NCBI GenBank assembly: GCA_023374025.1
Contig: SIJG01000006.1
Coordinates: 295,596 to 359,595 of the forward strand
DNA length: 64,000 nt
Direction of reading: 5' to 3'
Source of the DNA: Heterodera schachtii
Lineage: Eukaryota > Nematoda > Chromadorea > Rhabditida > Heteroderidae
The position numbers and the translations under genes are program-made. The notes beneath the pieces are model-generated. The model ran no database searches, had not been told where the DNA came from, and worked only from the letters and a program-made list of their open reading frames with translations. Below, piece after piece: positions 13,501 through 24,785 of the stretch. Position 1 is the first letter of the stretch; every line of letters starts with the position of its first letter.

Positions 13501-14344
13501 AATACCTATTCAAAATAACAAAAATAAAAATAAAAATTCGTTTCTATTTCAATTCTGGCATAATATATAAATTTTTGAATTTAAAAGACGTTTTTTTTTT
13601 TTGCAAATTACTGAAATAAAAAAATAATAATTAATTTAAAAGAGCAATTTAAAAAATTTCTTTTAAAAGAAGAGTCGAATATATTTAATAATTTTTTTTT
13701 TATAAATTGCACTCGTTTTAATTCCGCATTGTGTCATTTGGGTGCGAAGATAAATAATTTTATTTTATATTAAATTTAATTTTATTGAAAAAGCCATAAA
13801 TTTATCTGGGGCAAGAAAATGACGCTAGATAAAATCTAAATTTGGTCCAAACATTTTCAATGACATGGAACAAATTTAATTTTCATGGTCCATTTATTAA
13901 GCTTTCTTGCATTTACTGTTAATGCAATTTTCCAAATTTAGAAAAATGCATTTAATAAAATAAATATTTAAAAGAGATTTTCAATTTTAAAATAATAAAT
14001 TTTTATTTTGCTGTCATATAATTAAAAAAATTAATAAAAAATACAGGATTTATTAAGTGCATCATAATTTAAATAATGACCTAAACCATAAAATAACTTC
14101 TAATTAACTATGTAGAGCCTGACGATGACGGGATTTCCGCAGGAAAACTCATGAATCCATAATCAATTATCAAAATTTAATGAGCTTTATAATATCCACA
14201 TGAAATTCTATAAATGTTTATCAAACGGATGTTTTTATGTGTTGGAAATAGTGTAATATTTATATTTAAATATATATGATATATTAATTAAATAAAAACA
14301 TCAATTTAAAAAATATTTTTTTTTTGATTGAAACTATTTACGCA
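10583..14344. other. Intergenic region upstream of the receptor and HTH genes
   Basis: 3.8 kb between divergently transcribed genes. GC-richer islands lie at 11160-11420 and 11940-12270; the second contains runs of G (12240-12270) and a strongly purine-rich strand. Homology between 12.59-13.08 kb and 45.85-46.19 kb marks a dispersed repeat (listed separately). The islands are candidate promoter or enhancer sequence for the receptor gene (inference). No coding gene is supported. Confidence 0.5.
12590..13080. repeat. Dispersed repeat, copy 1 (pair with 45.85-46.19 kb)
   Basis: Shares in the same order and strand with 45845-46190 the segments GAATTCC, TTCCGTTATAT..CTGATGTAAAAC, a GGGATTTAAATT block and TTGTTT..TGTGCCA, with unrelated flanks. 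Interrupted similarity of this kind indicates an old transposon-derived family. No coding potential recognised. Confidence 0.55.
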
Positions 14345-17300
14345 ATGCTAAAAACCATAATTATTGTTTTTATTTTAATTGTATTATTTTTCCAAAATGA
14401 GGTAAATGGCACAAAGTATCAAACTCAGTATGAGGATGAAAAGCAACTTGAAAAGAAGATTTCCTCAATTAAAGAAGAACACTTAGATGAAGATAATTGT
14501 GTCAAACAAGAACTCATTAACAGTGATTATAAACCAATTAGCATCAAACAAGAACCAATTAATAGTGATAATGGACCAATTAGCATTAAACAAGAATCAG
14601 TTAACAGAAATAATGGACCAATTAGCATTAAACAAGAAACAATTAGCATTAAAGACGAACCAATTAAAGGTACAGATGAACAATTAAGAATTGGTACGGC
14701 TAAAATAAAAATTGAACAAAATGTAAATGAAGAATCAGAAATGGATAATTGTGAAAGTGAAGCAAGTCACAATTCCGATCAGTCTATATCTACGGATGAT
14801 CAGGATTCAGACGAAATGGGTAAAATGAATAAAATTTTATTCAATAAAAAATCTTGGCATTAAATGGGGCATTATTAAATTATTCCAATTAATTACATAA
14901 ATTTTTTTGGAATTTTTAAAATAATAACATTTTCCATTCAGAAAATTTAAATGATTTGACCAATGATAAAAAGAAAAAGATTGTGAAAATATTTTATAAA
15001 ATTAAAAGCAATTATCTGCAATTAATGAAAAGAAATAAATGCCAAAAAATGAGCAATGTTGAGCTTGAAACAAAAGTTGCGCAGCAAATTGGCATCCGCC
15101 GGAAGAGAATACGTACATGGAAAAGAGAATTGGGTGTACAGAACAGTGGGTTTTTTGTAAAAAAAAATGTTATTTAAAAATTTATACTCACTTTTGGTGG
15201 ACTGATTATGCACATTTACCTTTACTTAGTGCCATTTATCGCCATTTGTTAGTGGGTATTAATTTTTTTTTTTGAAATCATTAAAAAAATGGTTTCTTTT
15301 AATAAAGGTTTCAAATGAAATTTTCTGCTCATTTTTAATGGGCTAATTAGGAAGGTAATTTTGCCATTAATTAATGGCATTGGGCTTTTCTTCCGAACTC
15401 AGAAAGTCTTAAACAGCCTTTTTATTTATGTTTTTTAAAAGGATTGAATATTAACCAAATTTGGCAAGCTAATTAATGCTAGAATGATAGATATTTTTTG
15501 AGAAATTTATTCGTATTTTTCATTGCATTTTTTTTTTGTTTGAATATTTAAGCCGAAATAGCGATGAATTTTCCAAGAGAAAAAAAGCACAAAATTGTTG
15601 AGCAATTTATCCAAATGAAGGATGAATTACACACAAAATATCCATCAAAATCATGGCGTGATATCAATCAAATGATCACTGACCAAATGCCAGTGCAAAT
15701 TGGCATAATATATAGATGGAAAAGAGAATTTGGCTTAACATGTATGACTAATTTTTTATTTTTTAAATTAATTTTTTTAAATTTTTCTAATTAAAATAAT
15801 ATTTTTTGTTTTAAAAAATGCATAAAATCGTGAAATTATTAATAATATAAATATGTTAATGATTTATTATTAGTAAATTAACCTATATTTTTCGCTATTT
15901 AGAACTTTATGGAATATTCTGTATAAAATACCACAAAATAATATTATTTGCACGAAACTTCTCTTTAATTTACAATTATTTTATTTTTATTTTTTCATTA
16001 TGAAATTTCCTACATTAATACTTCTTTTTGGTTTTAGTTAACAAAACGTATTCCGAAAAAGACAAGGAAATTTTGATGAAAAAATATTCCGAAATTAAAA
16101 GGCGCAATCCAAAAATTAGCGATTCTAAAATAGCTAAGAAACTGAAGATGGGCCAAAGCAAATTGAAGGAATGGAAATCGGAGAAAATTAGCAAAAATGA
16201 CAGCATTTTCTGTAAGTTAAATGAAAATAATTCAAGCACTTTAAGAATTTCTCAATTAAAATGGTCCCACCAGATATATAAGGCGCTGGAAACCGTTTTT
16301 CTTACTGTGAAAAAGCGCCGGACTGGCGCGCCGAGCTACATGACTAATTTGAGTTAATCCTAACCCTTGTGAAAAATCGGTGCTATGTTAAGGGACAAAA
16401 AGTGCAAAATTTGCTAAATTTTTGGCTAAATCAACACATAAATTTTTTCAACCGCAACCAAATTGCACAATCTTGGTATCATACAATAGCCCGTGAATTG
16501 CATTATTAGCTTGCCAAATTTCAAAAAATTTTATTAAGTTATTTGCCTTTTTGTCCATCGGCCAACTACTGAAAAATCTTTTAAATTTTCTCAGTTTCCT
16601 GTGTCCATCACAATGCCTCTGACGAAAAAACCAAATAAAATAAAAATAAATAAATTTAATTATTACATTTTTTGTGCCAATTAAATTTAATTATTTTTTT
16701 TCATAGGGAAGAAAATTTATTCAAATGAAGAGAAAAAAGAAATGTTGAGAACAGTTGATCAATATAAGCAACGACATCCCGAGCTTGGACAGGAAAAAAT
16801 TGTGAAGAAATTGTTGCCAATCAGTTTAGGAACATTTAAAAAATGGAAAAAATCGATGAGACTTGAAAACGCCAACGGTATACAATAACTCTTACAAAAG
16901 AAAATTTTATATGATAGAATTACAGTAATAAATTTTGAAAGAAATATGAAAAAGATATAATCATTTTAAAATAAAGTTTTTGTCTATTTAAAAATTGATT
17001 TTTACGTTTCATGAATACATTTTTCAAAAATTCGTTTGAATTTTTCACAAGAAAATTTCTATAAATTCTCAAAAAATAAGAAAAAAAAATTATGAAAAAA
17101 CATAAACAAAAATTTAAAATATGTAGAAAATATGATCCACATAACACAAAGAAAAATTCTTGAAATTTTCTTGAAATAACAAACCCGAAAATTCAGAAGA
17201 AATCCAAATTTTTCGTGCCAACCAGGAGTTCAAACAAAAAAAAATTTATACGATAGAATTACCGTAATAAATTATGAAAGAAATATTTTAATTTTATTGC

Positions 17301-17730
17301 AGGAAAACCGCTAGTTTGTCTAAAATTGCATTGACCTGGATCCGGTAATATCCAGGCCTGGATCCAGGTCAAGGTCTAACCCTAGTTATGGAACCTGCTT
17401 ACATTCTTATCTTAATTTTTGTAAAAAATACAAAAGAAAATAAATATTTTCTATTTTTATTACAGAAAATTCGATTGATAATTTGCACGATGACATTGAG
17501 GAGGAGCCTAAAAACATGGGAATTGAGTAAGTTTTTATTAATTTATTTTTTTAAGGAAAAATTTAATAAATTTCAAAAATTCGATGACTTTTTTAATTGA
17601 AAAGATTCAAAAAAAAATTAATAACGTAAATTCCAATTTAATTAGGAAAGATAAAATTAATAACGGAAATTCTAATTTAATTAGGCATTTTCTTAAGTCA
17701 TTCATCACAAATTGCACCTATCATCAATGA
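14345..17730 (+). CDS. Secreted protein with four exon-encoded HTH-like repeats
   Basis: Seven exons: 14345-14819, 14942-15133, 15553-15741, 16038-16211, 16707-16877, 17466-17526, 17685-17730 (TGA). All have GT/AG borders; 1308 nt encode 435 aa. The ATG at 14345 is chosen because a strong signal peptide follows (MLKTIIIVFILIVLFF, cleavage near NEVNG). Exon 1 then carries an acidic linker with repeats of GPISIKQE/PINSDN type and Ser/Asp-rich stretches. Exons 2-5 each encode one HTH-like unit with the pattern K..IV..F..IK - helix - IA..LGI...I..WK; examples are IGIRRKRIRTWKREL, IGIIYRWKREFG, IAKKLKMGQSKLKEWK and IVKKLLPISLGTFKKWKK. These four exons (192, 189, 174, 171 nt) all start and end in phase 1. 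The short C-terminal exons are acidic (DDIEEEPK). The repeats resemble homeodomain-like/transposase DNA-binding folds. It is the multi-exon relative of the intronless family at 21-56 kb. No known name recognised; nuclear effector or DNA binding is inference. Confidence 0.85.
17331..17372. repeat. Perfect 13-bp inverted repeat in intron 5 of the HTH gene
   Basis: TTGACCTGGATCC at 17331-17343 is followed by its exact reverse complement at 17360-17372, with a 16-nt loop that itself contains CCAGGCCTGG. It would form a strong hairpin in DNA or pre-mRNA. Probably the remnant of a foldback or MITE element; a regulatory role is not shown. Confidence 0.7.
17606..17684 (+). repeat. Tandem duplication creating two 3' splice sites
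   Basis: A ~39-bp unit (AATAACG.AAATTC.AATTTAATTAGG) occurs twice just before the last exon of the HTH gene. Each unit ends in a usable acceptor, after 17645 and after 17684. The two exon starts (17646 and 17685) differ by 39 nt, so either acceptor keeps the frame and would add or skip 13 residues. Confidence 0.6.
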
Positions 17731-17959
17731 CATGGTATGGAAATGGAATCGCTGCACAAAGAAAAGGGGCACTAAAAATAATGAAATCAACTAAAAAAAG
17801 GAATAAAAAATTGGAGGAATTTTTGTATAAAAAAGAAGAAAATTTTCTACTTTTTATAGTCAAAATAATTTATGAAATTTGTAAAAAAGCTTTTAATTTT
17901 TGATGATAATTTAAGAATATTTAGAAATATCAATTACATTCTAATCCAAAAATCTCTGC

Positions 17960-18612
17960 TATTAACCTGTGCCCTACCTTAAACACAGCAAAATTAAAAT
18001 GCGAAACGCGAAATTTGCGAAAGTAAAAAAAATGCGAAATGAAAATAAATGCGAAACACGAAATTCCATAAAACGCGAACTTGCGAAACGCGAAAGCGAA
18101 AGCGAAATTTTTTCTACAACTTTTTTAATAGTCAAAATCATAAAGCAAAAATCATCATTTTGTAAAAATTCCAAATTTAAAATCAATAAAAAGCTTTTTT
18201 GCGGCGCGCTTTTTCCAAAAAACTTTTTGGGACTAGGGAGGGGGCTGGCTGCGCCGGTAGGCGCCGCCGGAAAATTTTAGAAAATTTGAATACAATTCAC
18301 CAAAAAATTACAAAAATTTTGCGAATTGGGCCATTTTTTAAGAAAAAAAATAGGAGTTTTTGGGACACGGCGGTGCCGATAGGCGCCGACGGGGGAAAAA
18401 TTGGAAAATTTGGCCATTTTTAAACAGGTTTTTACTGAAAATTAGCCAATTTATATGTCAAATTTTGAAAAATTTAGGGGCATTTCATCCCTCATTCTTA
18501 GGGGTGTAATATTCGCGTTTCTCGCCAAAATGCGAAACGCGAAACCCGAAAGCGAAAGTCCCAAAAAAGCGAAATATGCGAAAGCGAAACGCCAAAGCGA
18601 AAGCCCATCCCT
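17960..18612 (-). mobile_element. Degenerate hAT-type MITE with GCGAAA subterminal repeats
   Basis: Both ends (about 17990-18110 and 18510-18608) consist of many short GCGAAA/GCGAAACGC motifs. They match, in reverse orientation, the subterminal repeats of the better preserved element at 62290-63401. The right end GCCCATCCCT matches that element's terminal inverted repeat. Internal GC hairpins of the CGGCGGTGCC-GATA-GGCGCCG type at 18248-18270 and 18368-18392 are shared too. The left terminus has decayed and no target duplication is visible. Confidence 0.6.
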
Positions 18613-18619
18613 TATATAC

Positions 18620-19020
18620 AACCTTGTCTAAAATTGCAAAAACCATATTATAGGCACTAGCAGGCATGAAAAAATTGTGAGATACCACAATAGGTACCAC
18701 ATAATTTCTTTGCAACTTACAAAGGAAATTAGAATAATTATATAAATATATATATATAAAAAAACAATTATCTTTTGTGGCTGTCTAATGAGTTCAAAAT
18801 GTCCTTTATCAAAATAGAAACATATTGATGAACAAATATTTTCTATAATTTGCCCAACACGGGTCGTCACAGCAAAAGATATAATATTCAATATGACTGT
18901 TTGTATAATAATAATAATAATAATAAAATTTTAAATAATGCATTGCCGATTTATACTGTATTGGCGGAATTTATAAAACGCGTCAGCACGTTTTAATAAA
19001 TTAATTATTTTTGAATTAAA
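18620..19020. repeat. Relic related to the 44.5-45.0 kb hAT-like element
   Basis: The segment GGCGGAATTTATAAAACGCG at about 18962-18983 and the preceding text (cacgggtcgtcacagcaaa..., ATTTATACTG..TTGGCGG) resemble the right half of 44483-45014, in the same orientation. A TAA microsatellite interrupts it at about 18906-18925. No coding sequence. Confidence 0.45.
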
Positions 19021-19249
19021 CTCTTTCTATTATTAATAAAATCGCACCAAATTTTATTTACACGTTAATAAGGCACTCTAATGCACATTTATTAAAAATG
19101 GCAAATGAATTATGTTTTAAAAACTTTTTATGATTTTATTTATGCTTATTTTTTAGACTTATATTTTTTTAAATGAAAATTTAATTCCTCGTATTTTTTC
19201 GAGTAGTGAACAGAAGCGCTCCACATTTTGTCAGGTTAACAGTTGAAAC

Positions 19250-19560
19250 CAATACTTATTTTCTTGCATTCTTTTGTATGCTAATTTGTTTTATTTTCTT
19301 AGAAATTAAAATATTTCACATATTTAACCTTTTTTTCACTTTTAATCAATATTTTAGTAATTAGCCATGGTTTAACCGGTAATATTTTTAATTTCTTAAT
19401 TTTTTTAAACAATACTCATTTTTTGCCATAACAAATAATGAAACAAAAATCAATTATGATGTAAATTAAAATAACATTTTTCATTCAAATATAATAATTC
19501 TAAATGATGATTATCTCATTAATCATAAAAATATGATGATTTGAGTGTTGTGACATAATG
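19250..19560 (+). promoter_or_regulatory. Conserved upstream block of HTH-family copies (type 2)
   Basis: This segment matches the sequence before the intact copy at 29218 (28.80-29.09 kb) and before the truncated copy at 34.63 kb (34.22-34.50 kb). Landmarks are TATGCTAATTTGTTTTATT, AAAATATTTCACA, AATCAATATTTT.GTAATTA and TGGTTTAACCGGTAAT. It was apparently the 5' flank of the HTH gene at 21377. It is now more than 1.8 kb away because transposons (19653-20985 and 20997-21242) entered between. A promoter role is inferred from conservation only. Confidence 0.5.
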
Positions 19561-19652
19561 CCAATCGTCATTTCTTCTGTTTCATGTCCTTCCCTCGCCC
19601 ACAAATATGTGCCCATTCCCTCTTTTTATGTCTGCTCTTGATTAGGTCGCGT

Positions 19653-20985
19653 CCAGACATTTGCGGACAGACATTTGCGGACGGACATTTGCGGACAGAC
19701 ATTTGCGGACAGACATTTACGGACAGACATTTGCGGACAGACATTTGCGGACAGACATTTGGGGACGGACATTTGCGGACAGACATTTGCGGACGGACAT
19801 TTGCGGACAGACATTTGCGGACAGACATTTGCGGGCAGACATTTGCGGACAGACATTTGCGGACGGACATTTGCGGACAGAAATTTGCTGACAGACATTT
19901 GCGGACAGAAATTTGCGGACAGACATTTGCGGACAGACATTTGCGGACGGACATTTTCGGATAGACATTTGCGGACGGATATTTGCGGACGGACATTTGC
20001 GGACGGACATTTGCGGACAGACATTTGCGGACGGACATTTGCGGACAGACATTTGCGGACAGACATTTGCGGGCAGACATTTGCGGACAGACATTTGCGG
20101 ACGGACATTTTCGGATAGACATTTGCGGACGGATATTTGCGGACGGACATTTGCGGACGGACATTTGCGGACAGACATTTGCGGACGGACATTTGCGGAC
20201 GGACATTTGCGGACAGACATTTGCGGACAGACATTTGGGGACGGACATTTGCGGACAGACATTTGCGGACGGACATTTGCGGACAGAAATTTGCTGACAG
20301 ACATTTGCGGACAGAAATTTGCGGACAGACATTTGCGGACGGACATTTTCGGATAGACATTTGCGGACAGACATTTGGGGACGGACATTTGCGGACAGAC
20401 ATTTGCGGACGGACATTTGCGGACAATTTCGGTAAAAAATAAAAAAATTTTCTAAAAAATGGAACGCAAAAGTTGGACTCATCAGTATGTTTCTTCTGGT
20501 TTTAAATATAAAGAAATATTTTTAATTTCTTAAGACATGCTTAATCTCGAACAAATTTACTTTTACTATTTCAAATTAACAATTCGTAAATTAGTCCGTT
20601 CGGTTTTTACACATTTTAAACTTGAAGTGCCAATTTTGACCAATTGTAACATGGGCCAAAAATTTAAAAAGTCGGTGAACTTGTATCAAATTCCCCGACA
20701 AGAATTGTCGATAAGGCTTAAAAATTTTTAAAATGTTGGGAGGGGGGTCAAAAACTTGGGCGTGAAATCGAAAAATAGTTTTTTTTTCTAAAAATAAAAA
20801 AAGCACTCTCAACCGACTCGGAGTGAAACAGACGACGTTCGAAGTTCCCTAAATTTATTTTTGTTTTTTGTTATTTAGTTTTGCAGTCTCCATTCCATAT
20901 TTTCAAATTTTTTTTTAAATTTTTTAAGAATATTTTTTATTTTTTCCCGGAAATTGTCCGCAGATGTCCGTCCGCAAATATCTGG
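19653..20985. mobile_element. DNA element whose left subterminal repeat expanded into a minisatellite
   Basis: From about 19655 to 20425 a 14-bp unit (GACATTTGCGGACA/G) is repeated roughly 55 times. About 520 bp after the array, at 20950-20985, one inverted block of the same unit occurs, including the array's right border (AAATTGTCCGCA). The outermost sequences are inverted repeats: CCAGACATTTGCGGAC on the left and the complement of CCAGATATTTGCGGAC on the right. The array is therefore best read as an expanded subterminal repeat of a non-autonomous DNA transposon. Because 14 is not a multiple of 3, both strands read as long open frames of a 14-residue repeat (RTDICGQTFADRHL on plus, CPQMSVRKCLSANV on minus). 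These are probably not genes. Confidence 0.75.
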
Positions 20986-20996
20986 TAGCCTAGGTT

Positions 20997-21242
20997 CCCG
21001 GAAAATGCGTCAGTGAAAATTTTAATGTGATAAAAACAATTCCTTGGGTTTCTAAGGTTTCAACTGATCACGTATCTGGTAAAATTTGGAGTTTCGATTT
21101 TTTGTTCGGGTCCGGGGTTCGGAATTCAGAATGATGTTATTATAGAAATTTACTTTTATGTTACAATATTGAATTACTGAAATTTATTTTAAAATATTTG
21201 TATCACTGACGCATTTTCTACTGACGCATTTTCCGGTTACGC
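20997..21242. mobile_element. Short MITE with TIR CCGGAAAATGCGTCAGT
   Basis: The left end CCGGAAAATGCGTCAGTGAAAA and the right end (complement of CGTAACCGGAAAATGCGTCAG) are inverted repeats. An extra internal copy of ACTGACGCATTTTC lies at the right. It is the same family as 47556-47990, with internal similarity such as GAAATTTACTT.TATGTTACAAT and AAAATATTTGTATCACTGACG. No clear target duplication here. Confidence 0.65.
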
Positions 21243-22284
21243 TTCATTCATTTGCTTTTTATATTTGTTCCCCAAATTATTTGTGACTTCTCTCATTCTC
21301 CAATAAATTATAAATATTTAATTGGACTTCAACATTTCCTTCAGACCGAACAAATTTTAGACAAAATAACATTTTAATGAAAATGAAACTCCGCATATTA
21401 ATTATTTTAATTCTGTTTTTGATCATCGAAATTGACCAAATTAAAATGGAAAATAAAAAATTGCAACAAAAAAGATTTGATGAAATATTTGGAGAAAAAT
21501 GGGAAGAAAAAGAAGAAGAAAAATTGGAAGCAAAAAGTGAAATAATTCAAAAATATTACAAAATTAAAGAGAAAATAAAGCAAAAAGGAAGAAAATATTC
21601 AAGAAAAGAATGGAGTAAAATTGAAGGAAAAATTGCGAAAAAATTGGGGACAAATCGCCAAAATATTTATAAATGGACTAAAGAATTAGGGCTTAATCAA
21701 AAAATAATTAAAAGTTACAAATCAAAAACTGATGAAGAAAAAATACAAATTGTACAAAAATTCATTGGAATGAGAAATGAATTTAAACAAAAAAGAAAAT
21801 ATTCAACAAAAGAATGGAACCAAAATTGTATTAAAATTTGTAAGAAAATTGGAGTTAGCCCGTGCTGAGTCGAAGCACGAAAAGTGCAAGGTTGGGCGAA
21901 GCACGAAAAAGTGCAAAGTGGGCGAAGCACGAAAAAGTGCAAAGTGGGCGAAGCACGAAAAAGTGCAAAGTGGGCGAAGCACGAAAAAGTGCAAAGTGAT
22001 CACTGATCAAATTAAAAGCAAGCAAAATAATTATTAAAAAATTAAAATTATTATTTTAAAAATTAAGAGCAAAATAATTATTTTAAATAAATTTAATATA
22101 GCTATATATTATTTAAAAATAAACAACACAATTTTTATAATATAAACCAAAATTATTAATCCCTTACAATAAAATAATCAGAGTAAATTTTAAATTAATT
22201 TTTTAACTTTAACCAAAATATATAAATATAATGAACAAAAAATGTGAATGGGAAGAAAAAAATGTAAATTCAGGAAAATTATGC

Positions 22285-24785
22285 CTATAATCGCATAGGT
22301 TCAAGAATTACCTCAAAATGATTATTTGAATTATAAATAAAAATAGTTATACTTCCACGATCTTGTTCTTCGTTGAGTAGCTGAATATAAAAATATAATC
22401 GAATTTGTGTTTCATTAATGAATTTTTATTATATTTTCTTACTGATCTATTCATGCTAGGAGCAAAATATTGCCAAGTGTAACGATTAAAACCTTCTTGT
22501 CTGCACATTACTATATTAATCCGAAACAATTTTGCTGCAGCAAACAAATCAACGTCATTCATCCATTTATCTTCTTCAGCGGCACGCATAGCCGATACTT
22601 TTTTTGTAGCCGCGTGCTTTTCTGCAGCTTCTTTGTTCGAGAAAAACATTTCTGAAAAACTTTATACTATTTCAAAATTTCCGTAAACTTACGCCACCAG
22701 TCGTTTTCAGCAATTTCTCTTTCGTGCTGATACACGGTTTCTTCAATATATTCCATAATATCACGACGAATCTCATCATGATTCACTTCAGAAGCTTTTA
22801 CCTCATATTGTTTCAAAGCCAAAAGCAGATTTTCATCAAGACCCGCATAAAGTTTGTCTCTCGGTCGAGGTTTAGCCTTTCCTGTTTTAAGTTTTATAAT
22901 CCTATCATCAACTTCACCCATCAATGTTTGCATAAAATTTAAGAGTACTGGTACTGAGGCATGCCGCACGCTGGTAGGCTCCCTAAAGAAACTGGGTAAA
23001 GATCCCAGGAAATCTTTCTTTTTGAATTCTTGTATTTTTATGGAATTATATTGCTAGCCAAAAATACCAAACGAAACAGAACCTTTTCATTACTGAATGC
23101 CAAGCCTCAGCTGGATTTGTACTTCTAGTTCTCGCTAAATTGTTAAAATTCCATAAATTACCAGAATTACTTTTCGATAACCATTCTTTTTCAAAATATT
23201 CATGAAAAATACTAAGATTTTCTTTTATTAATTCTCCTTGAGCTTGGTATCCCCTTAAATGCGGCCAAATTCTTGAAATTTCTCTTTTGTTCAAAATCGG
23301 CAATGCCAATAGTCGCCGAATATATTTCCAAAGTGGGCCATTGATTTTTTTTTCTTTTAAATATTGGCCCCATAATGCAGGGAGTTGTGTTTGTATATAT
23401 CTTATAGCGGCCCGAATGTAATGTACAATGCAACCAAAAACTTTTTCACTTCCAAATATTTTGATAAAAGCATTATATTCTGCCTTTTCATAATCAACAT
23501 GTATACGTTGGATTGAATTGGTGTTATCTATTCCCCATCTTGAATGTAATTCATTTAAAATTATCTCGTATGACTCTTGGTTTTTGTGTTGCATTAATGC
23601 AAACGCAAGAACAACCCATTCTCCTTGATTGTTTTTTTCGTACTATAAATATTATATGAAATACGTTTGTACTATCTTTAGGGTTGCTGCCCTACCCATC
23701 AGGGGCAAAATTTCAAGGGCAAGGGACCATCAGGGGACACATGTCAGGGATCAGGAAGCAACCCTATATATATAACTTACTAAGCCGTGAATTAGCCAAA
23801 TTTGACGAAAACCTTTAGGCGCTAATTCAAAAGTTGCGTCAGCGACCATTATTTTGCATTGGCTTGCCGCTTCAAGTTGAACTTGTGACGAAAAAAGAAT
23901 CACACCTATTTCTGTATTTTTGAAAAGCATCCATTCAGTTCTTTCAAGCGTTTTCCCCAAAACTAATTTAAGCGATCCAACTTTAGTTAACTGAAGTCTT
24001 GCAGGAATATCGTACGGATCACTTGATTCATTTCCTAAAGTTTGCTGTCTTTTTCTGTTATAAGCTCTTCTAACAGTTATCCATGACGGATAAAAACTAG
24101 TAGTTGAATGCGCATCAATTGGATCGGTGTCATTGAGTATATCTAATTCTCTTACTTTTTCTAAACCTTTTCGCCAAATAGTTTTAACATCAGTCTTGCA
24201 ATTCAGTATTTCTTTTCTTTCTGATCTATCTGCTTGTTCGGCAGTTATTTCTTCCAATTTTCTTGGTTTACAATTAGGATGGTGTTCGGATTTAAGTATT
24301 ACAAGCTGTTTACCACCACGAAGTACAGCTCTTGCTATTTTCGGATTAAGGCTTTTTTCTTGACGCTGATAATTTCGACATTTTATACATATTAGATAAA
24401 TGTCAGTATTGTGCTCGTTATCTTGCAGGTATATTTGATAGTTATCTTCTGATCCAATTATATATAAAGTTTCCGTAAGATCTCTCGAAAAACATTTTTC
24501 CAATTTTAAATTTGGATCAGGCGATGCTTCTATATGTTCGCTTCTTGTCACTATTGTTAATTTTGATAAATAAGTTTTTAAGGTCCGAAGACTTATCTTT
24601 GTTCCTTGTTCTTGCAGTTTTGAGTGAAGATCATTAATAGTTTTAATAGTTTTTTTCGATTTGTATTCCTTCACAAGTTCCATCACACCATTTTTTTGTA
24701 TAAAATCATCAAACCCTGATTTAGAGCCTAATGGGAACTCGTAGACAAATAGTGCGATAATCAAAATATGAATAATAATATTCAT
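22285..24785 (-). CDS. MULE transposase with OTU-like C-terminal segment
   Basis: Exons (minus): 24785-23781, 23642-23094, 23053-22693, 22651-22443, 22380-22285 (TAG). All introns are GT-AG and frame closes over 2220 nt (739 aa). Domains in order: hydrophobic N-terminus (MNIIIHILIIALFVYEF); an HTH-like segment; a FLYWCH-like zinc region (CIKC ... HHPNC, ~aa 130-175); and the MULE catalytic core. The core has first Asp in VADATFELAPKGF, second Asp in HVDYEKAEYNAF, the CxxH motif GCIVH, and Glu in TNPAEAWHS. The C-terminus has DKWMNDVDLFAAAKLF.INIVM and, after the last intron, IFIYNSNNHFEVIL. This resembles the second half of OTU cysteine proteases including the His; I do not see the Asp/Cys half. 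The start is uncertain: an upstream in-frame ATG lies at 24833, or an acceptor CATTAG inside the hydrophobic part could remove it. Confidence 0.88.
23680..23765. mobile_element. 86-bp MITE nested in transposase intron 1
   Basis: Bounded by AGGGTTGCT and its exact complement AGCAACCCT, with internal CATCAGGGG repeats. It lies wholly inside the intron 23643-23780, leaving the coding sequence intact. Target duplication unclear. Confidence 0.65.

Noticed and set aside
19568..20482. Up to 304-codon open frames on both strands over the 14-bp array
   Set aside because: Open frames follow from a stop-free repeat whose length is not a multiple of 3; all frames encode the same permuted peptide.
21900..22000. 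Regular repeats at 21.9 and 25.2 kb as a possible CRISPR-like array
   Set aside because: Units are contiguous 26-mers without spacers, mirrored at both ends of a transposon with a target duplication; they are TIR repeats in a eukaryotic genome.
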